Positions 58,785-64,000 of a stretch of 64,000 bases of DNA are shown here, one piece after another. The position numbers were made by a program, and so were the translations under genes. Location: assembly GCA_016720805.1 (NCBI GenBank), contig JADKJZ010000011.1, forward strand, positions 1 to 64,000. The letters are read 5' to 3'. The notes under the pieces are model-generated. The model searched no databases and was not told the DNA's origin. It was given only the letters and a program-made list of their open reading frames with translations. Origin of the DNA: Gemmatimonadota bacterium. Its GTDB lineage: Bacteria > Gemmatimonadota > Gemmatimonadetes > Gemmatimonadales > GWC2-71-9. How positions within the stretch are numbered: position 1 is the first letter of the stretch; each line of letters starts with the position of its first letter.

Positions 58785-59289
58785 GTCATCCCGAGCGCAG
58801 CGAGGGACCTGCGTGATCGTGAATGCGCTGAGCCCCAAACCCGATGCGCAAAATTCGGCTCAGTTCCTCGTTCAATCGCACCTGAGCCAGCCGAATGGCG
58901 TGTTTTCGTCAAGCATGCCGCGGCCCGCGTATGTCTATATCCTCGCCAACTGGAAGCGCGCCACCTACATCGGTGTCACCACCAATCTCCCGCGACGAAT
59001 TGAATGGCACCTGTCGGGCGCCTCGGGAGGGTTCGCGTCAAAGTACCGCCTGCGCCGGCTGGTCCACGTGGAGGTGCTCCCCACCCCGATTGAGGGGATC
59101 CGCCGCGAAAAGGAGCTCAAGGCGTGGCGGCGCGAGAGGAAGCTCGCCCTAATCGAGGCGACGAACCCAGGGTGGCGGGACCTGGTGGCCGAGTGGGGTT
59201 GGCGCGGCCCCCTGGACAGCGCCTCCGGTTAGTCTTGGCCCATTCGCCGTCACGCAGGTCCCTCAGTCGCTTCGCTCCTTCGGGATGAC
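58785..59289. mobile_element. Putative REP-like element carrying a GIY-YIG nuclease gene
   Basis: Left end 58785-58815 (GTCATCCCGAGCGCAGCGAG...CCTGCGTG) and right end 59251-59289 (CACGCAGGTCCCTC...CTTCGGGATGAC) are the two arms of the same palindrome as in the copies immediately upstream, and the ten-base GGAGGTCTAT precedes it in the same way. Where those copies have a 35-base loop, this one has a 435-base interior with the GIY-YIG gene. The right arm is also preceded by CCCATTCGC, as in the small copies. Mobility is inferred only from structure. Confidence 0.6.
58915..59232 (+). CDS. GIY-YIG endonuclease-domain protein
   Basis: A 105-residue single-domain protein. The GIY-YIG module is seen as AYVYILANWKRATYIGVTTNLPRRIEWH, with the Tyr pair, the catalytic Arg (RRI) and His, then FASKYRLRRLVHVEVLPTPIEGIRREKELKAWRRERKLALIEATNPGWRDL, where the Glu (REKELKAWRR) completes the site. 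This is the UPF0213/COG2827-like small family. The start is the ATG at 58915; the frame is open upstream to 58783 through the repeat arm, but translation of the arm is unlikely. There is no co-oriented partner gene. Its position inside the repeat suggests the nuclease acts on the repeat's hairpin. Confidence 0.85.
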   Translation: MPRPAYVYILANWKRATYIGVTTNLPRRIEWHLSGASGGFASKYRLRRLVHVEVLPTPIEGIRREKELKAWRRERKLALIEATNPGWRDLVAEWGWRGPLDSASG

Positions 59290-59380
59290 GGATTCCACCG
59301 CCACCCGCTTCCCCCACCCCCACCCCCGGGGGTAGACTCCACTCTGCCATTCTGGCCGATTTCTCCAGATCGAGTGGACC

Positions 59381-60280
59381 ATGTCGCCTCGTCACTTCCT
59401 CTCCTTTGCCGACATCACCCGCGCCGAGCTCCGGACCCTGCTCGACACCGCGCGGGCGATGAAGCGCGGGGAATACCACGAGAAGCCGCTCGCCGACAAG
59501 CACATCGGCCTGATCTTCGCCAAGAGCTCGACCCGCACCCGCGTCTCCTTCGAGGTCGGGACCCGCCAGCTTGGCGGACACGCGATCTTCCTTTCGGCCC
59601 GCGACATCCAGCTCGGCCGCGGCGAGCCGCTCAAGGACATGGCCCGCGTCCTCTCCCGCTTCGTCGACGGGATGATGATCCGGACCTTCGCCCACGCCGA
59701 CGTCGAGGAGCTGGCCGCCTGGTCGGCCGTCCCCGTCATCAACGGCCTGACCGACCTGCTCCACCCCTGCCAGCTCCTCGCCGACCTCCTGACCATCGAC
59801 GAGGCGATTGGCTCGCTCGACGGCAAGGTCGTGGCCTGGGTGGGCGACGGCTGCAACATGGCCAACTCCTGGATCGAGGCCGCCGGCCTCCTCGGCTTCG
59901 AGCTCCGGATCGCCTGCCCCGAGGGCTACGAGCCCGACAAGGCGATTTATGACGCCAACCGGACCCGCACCAAGATCATGATCACCGAGGACCCCGACGA
60001 GGCAGTCGCGGGCGCCCACGTGATCAACACCGATGTCTGGGTCTCGATGGGGCAGGAGGCCGAGATCGCCGTGCGCAAGCAGGCCTTCAAGGGCTACATC
60101 GTCGACGAGGCGCTGCTTACCCGAGCCGATCCGTCGGCGATCGTCCTCCACTGTCTTCCCGCGCATCGCGGCGAGGAGATCAGCGAGGGTGTGCTCGAAG
60201 GGCCCCAGTCACGCGTCTGGGATCAGGCCGAGAATCGACTCCACGCCCAGAAGGCCCTACTTGCGATGCTCTTCACATGA
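59381..60280 (+). CDS. argF: Ornithine carbamoyltransferase
   Basis: A 299-residue transcarbamylase forming citrulline from ornithine and carbamoyl phosphate in arginine synthesis. The carbamoyl-phosphate loop SSTRTRVSFEVG is at residues 49-60, the HPCQ motif at 128-131, the ornithine-type motif TDVWVSMGQE near 218-227 and HCLPAHRG at 257-264. The SMG signature separates it from aspartate carbamoyltransferase. It starts 90 bases after the GIY-YIG element ends and overlaps the next gene by four bases. Confidence 0.95.
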   Translation: MSPRHFLSFADITRAELRTLLDTARAMKRGEYHEKPLADKHIGLIFAKSSTRTRVSFEVGTRQLGGHAIFLSARDIQLGRGEPLKDMARVLSRFVDGMMIRTFAHADVEELAAWSAVPVINGLTDLLHPCQLLADLLTIDEAIGSLDGKVVAWVGDGCNMANSWIEAAGLLGFELRIACPEGYEPDKAIYDANRTRTKIMITEDPDEAVAGAHVINTDVWVSMGQEAEIAVRKQAFKGYIVDEALLTRADPSAIVLHCLPAHRGEEISEGVLEGPQSRVWDQAENRLHAQKALLAMLFT

Positions 60281-61278
60281 CTGATCTCCTCACGCAGTAC
60301 CGCGCCCTCACCGGGGGCGCGGCCTCGTGGACTGCACCGGGCCTTGGCCAGTTCGAACTGACCGGCTCCGACGCCCACGCCCTCGTCAACCGACTCACCA
60401 CCGCCGACATCACCCAGCTCCCGCCGGGTCGCTTCGTGCACGCGCTGCTCCTGCGCGACGATGCCACGATCCTCGGTCGCGTGACGATCTATCGCTTCCC
60501 CGATCAGCTGATGCTGCTGGTCGATGCCGCGCAGAAGGAGGCGGCGTGGGAGTATCTCGTCGCCCGCAAGCGCGGCACCGTCCGCATGCGTGACATCTCG
60601 GACGATGTCTGCGTGATCACCGTGCGCGGCCCCGCCGCCGCGGTGCGCCTCGCGCGGCTGCTCGATCCGACGCCGACCGAGGGCGGTGACGTCGTCGGCG
60701 CGCGCCTCGCGGGCGTCGATCTCTTCGCGGCACGCGCCACGCTCGACGGCCCGGAAGGTTTCGACTTCTTCTGTCGCCAGCGTGATCGCGCCTCGCTCGA
60801 GTCCGCCCTGAAGAGCGCGGCGGTCGAACCCGTTGGCGAGGAAGCGTGGCAACTCTTTCGTGCCGAATGGGGGACCGCGCGGGTCGGGTTCGAAATCGAC
60901 GCCGAGGACACGCCCGTCGAGGCGGGGTTGGAATCGCAGGTCGCCGAAGGGAAGGGCGCGCCGTTCCCGGGCGAGACCGCACTCGCCGCGCGGCGTCGCA
61001 CCGGCGCCATCAAGCGGCTCGCGGGATTCAGCGTGGCCGGTGACGAGCTGCCTCCCGTCGGCGCGTCCGTGCGCGTCGGCGGTCATCTGGTGGACCGGGT
61101 GCGGTCGGTGGTGCGCTCACCGCGCGTCGGCATCATCGGGATGACCGCTCTGCCCACCTCGACCGAAGCCGCGGGCACGCCGTTGGTGATCGAGTCCGAC
61201 GGCCGCAGCTGGACCGCTGACGTGGTGCGGCGTCCGTTCGTGTCGCGCAGCACGCCGCCGCTGGAACCCGAGGGGTGA
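60277..61278 (+). CDS. GcvT/YgfZ-like folate-binding family protein
   Basis: A 333-residue protein with the aminomethyltransferase-like fold: N-terminal LTGSDAHALVNRLTTADITQLPPGRFVHALLLRDDATILGRVTIYRF, a central domain and a C-terminal barrel (IKRLAGFSVAGDELPPVGASV). YgfZ proteins assist Fe-S cluster assembly using tetrahydrofolate. The conserved KGCYxGQE motif is degenerate here: KGAPFPGE has no Cys, so an Fe-S role is uncertain; a GcvT-like aminomethyl or demethylase activity is an alternative. It overlaps argF by four bases. Confidence 0.75.
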   Translation: MTDLLTQYRALTGGAASWTAPGLGQFELTGSDAHALVNRLTTADITQLPPGRFVHALLLRDDATILGRVTIYRFPDQLMLLVDAAQKEAAWEYLVARKRGTVRMRDISDDVCVITVRGPAAAVRLARLLDPTPTEGGDVVGARLAGVDLFAARATLDGPEGFDFFCRQRDRASLESALKSAAVEPVGEEAWQLFRAEWGTARVGFEIDAEDTPVEAGLESQVAEGKGAPFPGETALAARRRTGAIKRLAGFSVAGDELPPVGASVRVGGHLVDRVRSVVRSPRVGIIGMTALPTSTEAAGTPLVIESDGRSWTADVVRRPFVSRSTPPLEPEG

Positions 61279-61280
61279 CC

Positions 61281-61757
61281 ATGCGGGTGGCTGTGTTGAC
61301 GATCTCCGATGCCGCGTCGCGCGGTGAGCGCGAGGACCGCTCCGGCGCGGCGATCGTCGAGTGGATCGGCGAGCATCAGGGCTCGCTCGCCGCGCGGGCA
61401 CTGGTCCCCGACGAGGCCGACCGGATCTCGACGCAGCTGCTGACCTGGTCGGACGGCGGCGCGGTGGATGTGATCCTCACCACTGGCGGCACTGGCCTCG
61501 CCCCCCGCGACGTGACGCCCGAGGCGACGCGCGCCGTGCTGGATCGCGAGGCGCCGGGGATCGCCGATGCGCTGCGGCGCGCGGGGCAATCTGAAGTGCC
61601 GACGTCGATCCTCTCGCGCGGCGTGGCGGGTGCGCGCGGCGCGACGCTGATCGTCAACCTCCCCGGATCGCCGGGTGGCGTACGCGATGGTCTCGCGGCG
61701 CTGCTGCCGATTCTTCCGCATGCCGTGCGCCAGTTGCACGGCGACACCGAGCACTGA
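61281..61757 (+). CDS. mogA: Molybdopterin adenylyltransferase, MogA/MoaB family
   Basis: A 158-residue protein that adenylylates molybdopterin for molybdenum insertion. The family motifs are present: VAVLTISDAASRGEREDRSG, VDVILTTGGTGLAPRDVTPEAT, IVNLPGSPGGVRDGLAALLP. The ATG at 61281 is chosen, with GAGGGG seven bases upstream; a GTG at 61275 overlapping the preceding stop is also possible. No other molybdenum-cofactor gene is nearby. MogA and MoaB cannot be separated by motif alone. Confidence 0.88.
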   Translation: MRVAVLTISDAASRGEREDRSGAAIVEWIGEHQGSLAARALVPDEADRISTQLLTWSDGGAVDVILTTGGTGLAPRDVTPEATRAVLDREAPGIADALRRAGQSEVPTSILSRGVAGARGATLIVNLPGSPGGVRDGLAALLPILPHAVRQLHGDTEH

Positions 61758-61759
61758 CC

Positions 61760-63334
<1,575 letters not shown>

Positions 63335-63437
63335 GTCGTGACATTTCAAACCTTTGGACCACCTCACCTCTTGACACTTCTCAGGGATCTTGCCAATTTG
63401 CAGGGAGCGCTGGACCACCCTCCTCCCTTGAGCGCCA

Positions 63438-64000
63438 TTGCACCTCGCCATTGACCCTTCGCGTTGCGTCGCTTGTCTGGCCTGCGTTCGCGCCTGCCCG
63501 ACCGATGCGATTGCCCTCCCGCCCGAGGCGCGCGTGGTCGAAATCGTCGAGGAAAACTGCATCAGTTGCGGCGAGTGCATCCCCTCCTGTCCCCATCAGG
63601 CGATCTCAGCCTCAGGAGCGGTGGATCGGGCGCTGGCGATTGCCGAGGGCGGGAACGGGGCACTGATCCTCGCTCCTGAGGCGGTGGTCCATTTTCATCC
63701 AGCATCTCCCGAACAACTCGTCAACGCGTGCTACGAGGCGGGCTTCCGGTTGGTCTCCCGGGGGGTCATCGGCGACGAGCTGGTGGCGCAGCAATACCTC
63801 AAGTTGTGGGAGGATCCCGACTGGGGGACCCTCATCCGGAGCACCGACCCGGTCGCGGTCGCGGCCATTACGGCCCACTATCCCGAGCTGGTCCCCTATC
63901 TGGCCCCCGTGACCTACCCGTGCGTGGCCGAGGCGCGATTCCTGCGTCGTTTGCATGGGGATTCCCTCCCGGTGGTGTACGCCGGGGTGAGTGCCCCAGG
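63438..64000 (+). CDS. [4Fe-4S] ferredoxin / [FeFe]-hydrogenase-like protein, N-terminal part
   Basis: At least 187 residues; the gene runs off the window. It starts with TTG at 63438 (only in-frame start after a TGA at 63429) and opens LAIDPSRCVACLACVRACPTDAI and ENCISCGECIPSCPHQAI, two classical [4Fe-4S] motifs. The next part (ILAPEAVVHFHPASPEQLVNACYEAGFRLVSRGVIGDELVAQQYLKLWE) matches the catalytic-domain start of [FeFe]-hydrogenase-like proteins. In true hydrogenases the H-cluster has TSCCPAW; here STDPVAVAAITAHYPELVPYL keeps the PEL helix but lacks those cysteines. It is probably a redox sensor or electron-transfer protein. The 103-base gap before it shows no clear promoter other than a TTGACA near 63372. 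Confidence 0.7.
   Translation, partial: MHLAIDPSRCVACLACVRACPTDAIALPPEARVVEIVEENCISCGECIPSCPHQAISASGAVDRALAIAEGGNGALILAPEAVVHFHPASPEQLVNACYEAGFRLVSRGVIGDELVAQQYLKLWEDPDWGTLIRSTDPVAVAAITAHYPELVPYLAPVTYPCVAEARFLRRLHGDSLPVVYAGVSAP

Noticed and set aside
58556..58815. Tandem repeats resembling a CRISPR array
   Set aside because: Repeats are about 105 bp palindromes with nearly identical loops; no variable spacers and no cas genes.
58783..58914. N-terminal extension of the GIY-YIG protein through the repeat arm
   Set aside because: The extra 44 residues only translate the palindrome; the ATG at 58915 gives the normal family N-terminus.

Overview
The window is one contiguous stretch of GC-rich bacterial chromosome. 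It is densely packed, with many ATGA/GTGA start-stop overlaps, and I see no rRNA, tRNA, prophage or CRISPR array. Gene content (a diderm type IV pilus system with PilQ secretin, a fused CcoNO cbb3 oxidase with one-haem CcoP, TopA without zinc fingers, the topA-trmFO-xerC-hslV-hslU series, and several polyprenyl-phosphate sugar transferases) fits an aerobic or microaerobic Gram-negative, most likely Gemmatimonadota or a close relative. That placement is inference; no rRNA or marker tree is available here.

Layout. 1-13.8 kb: end of an M1-type peptidase, an LTxxQ periplasmic protein, an L,D-transpeptidase, a sulfide/persulfide detoxification pair (TSUP transporter + CstB-like enzyme) divergent from a MarR regulator and DoxX, an S1/P1 nuclease, an MFS exporter, VKOR, release factor 3 and the AMPylase SelO. 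13.9-24.6 kb: an ABC-F ATPase, then a complete cbb3 oxidase assembly operon (ccoNO-Q-P-G-H, DsbD_2/SafE-like protein, ccoI, ccoS) followed by an antisense Hsp15. 24.7-27.8 kb: a PilS/PilR-like two-component pair. 27.8-40.4 kb: a cluster of large GT-C-type membrane proteins, two GT2 enzymes, a DUF2304 protein, a methyltransferase and a spermidine-synthase-like membrane fusion, probably a glycan or lipid-linked sugar locus. 40.6-48.1 kb: pilA, a second pilin, three minor pseudopilins and pilMNOPQ. 48.1-64 kb: aroC-aroK, topA-trmFO-xerC, a frameshifted GT39 gene, hslVU, a GIY-YIG nuclease gene inside a repeat element, argF, a YgfZ-like gene, mogA, a sigma-54 activator with a degenerate receiver, and the start of an iron-sulfur/[FeFe]-hydrogenase-like gene.

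Non-coding structure is the most unusual part. At least seven intergenic sites carry short heptanucleotide tandem repeats followed by their reverse complement, so each forms a long imperfect hairpin; the heptamer differs between sites (GTCGTTA, ATGATGG, GATGATC, GGTGAGG). Two of them enclose a second palindromic repeat (arms GTCATCCCGAGC... / ...CGGGATGAC). The same palindrome recurs three times at 58.5-59.3 kb, and in the third copy a GIY-YIG nuclease gene sits exactly where the others have a short loop. This suggests an autonomous copy of a REP-like element with its non-autonomous relatives.

Two further points matter to a reader. Sigma-54 promoters with the same TGGCA-N6-GTGCT core lie in front of both pilA and pilMNOPQ, matching the PilS/PilR pair. 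Two homopolymer G runs (21 and 26 nt), one between doxX and the nuclease gene and one inside aroC, look like sequencing or assembly damage, and the reading frames around them should not be trusted.
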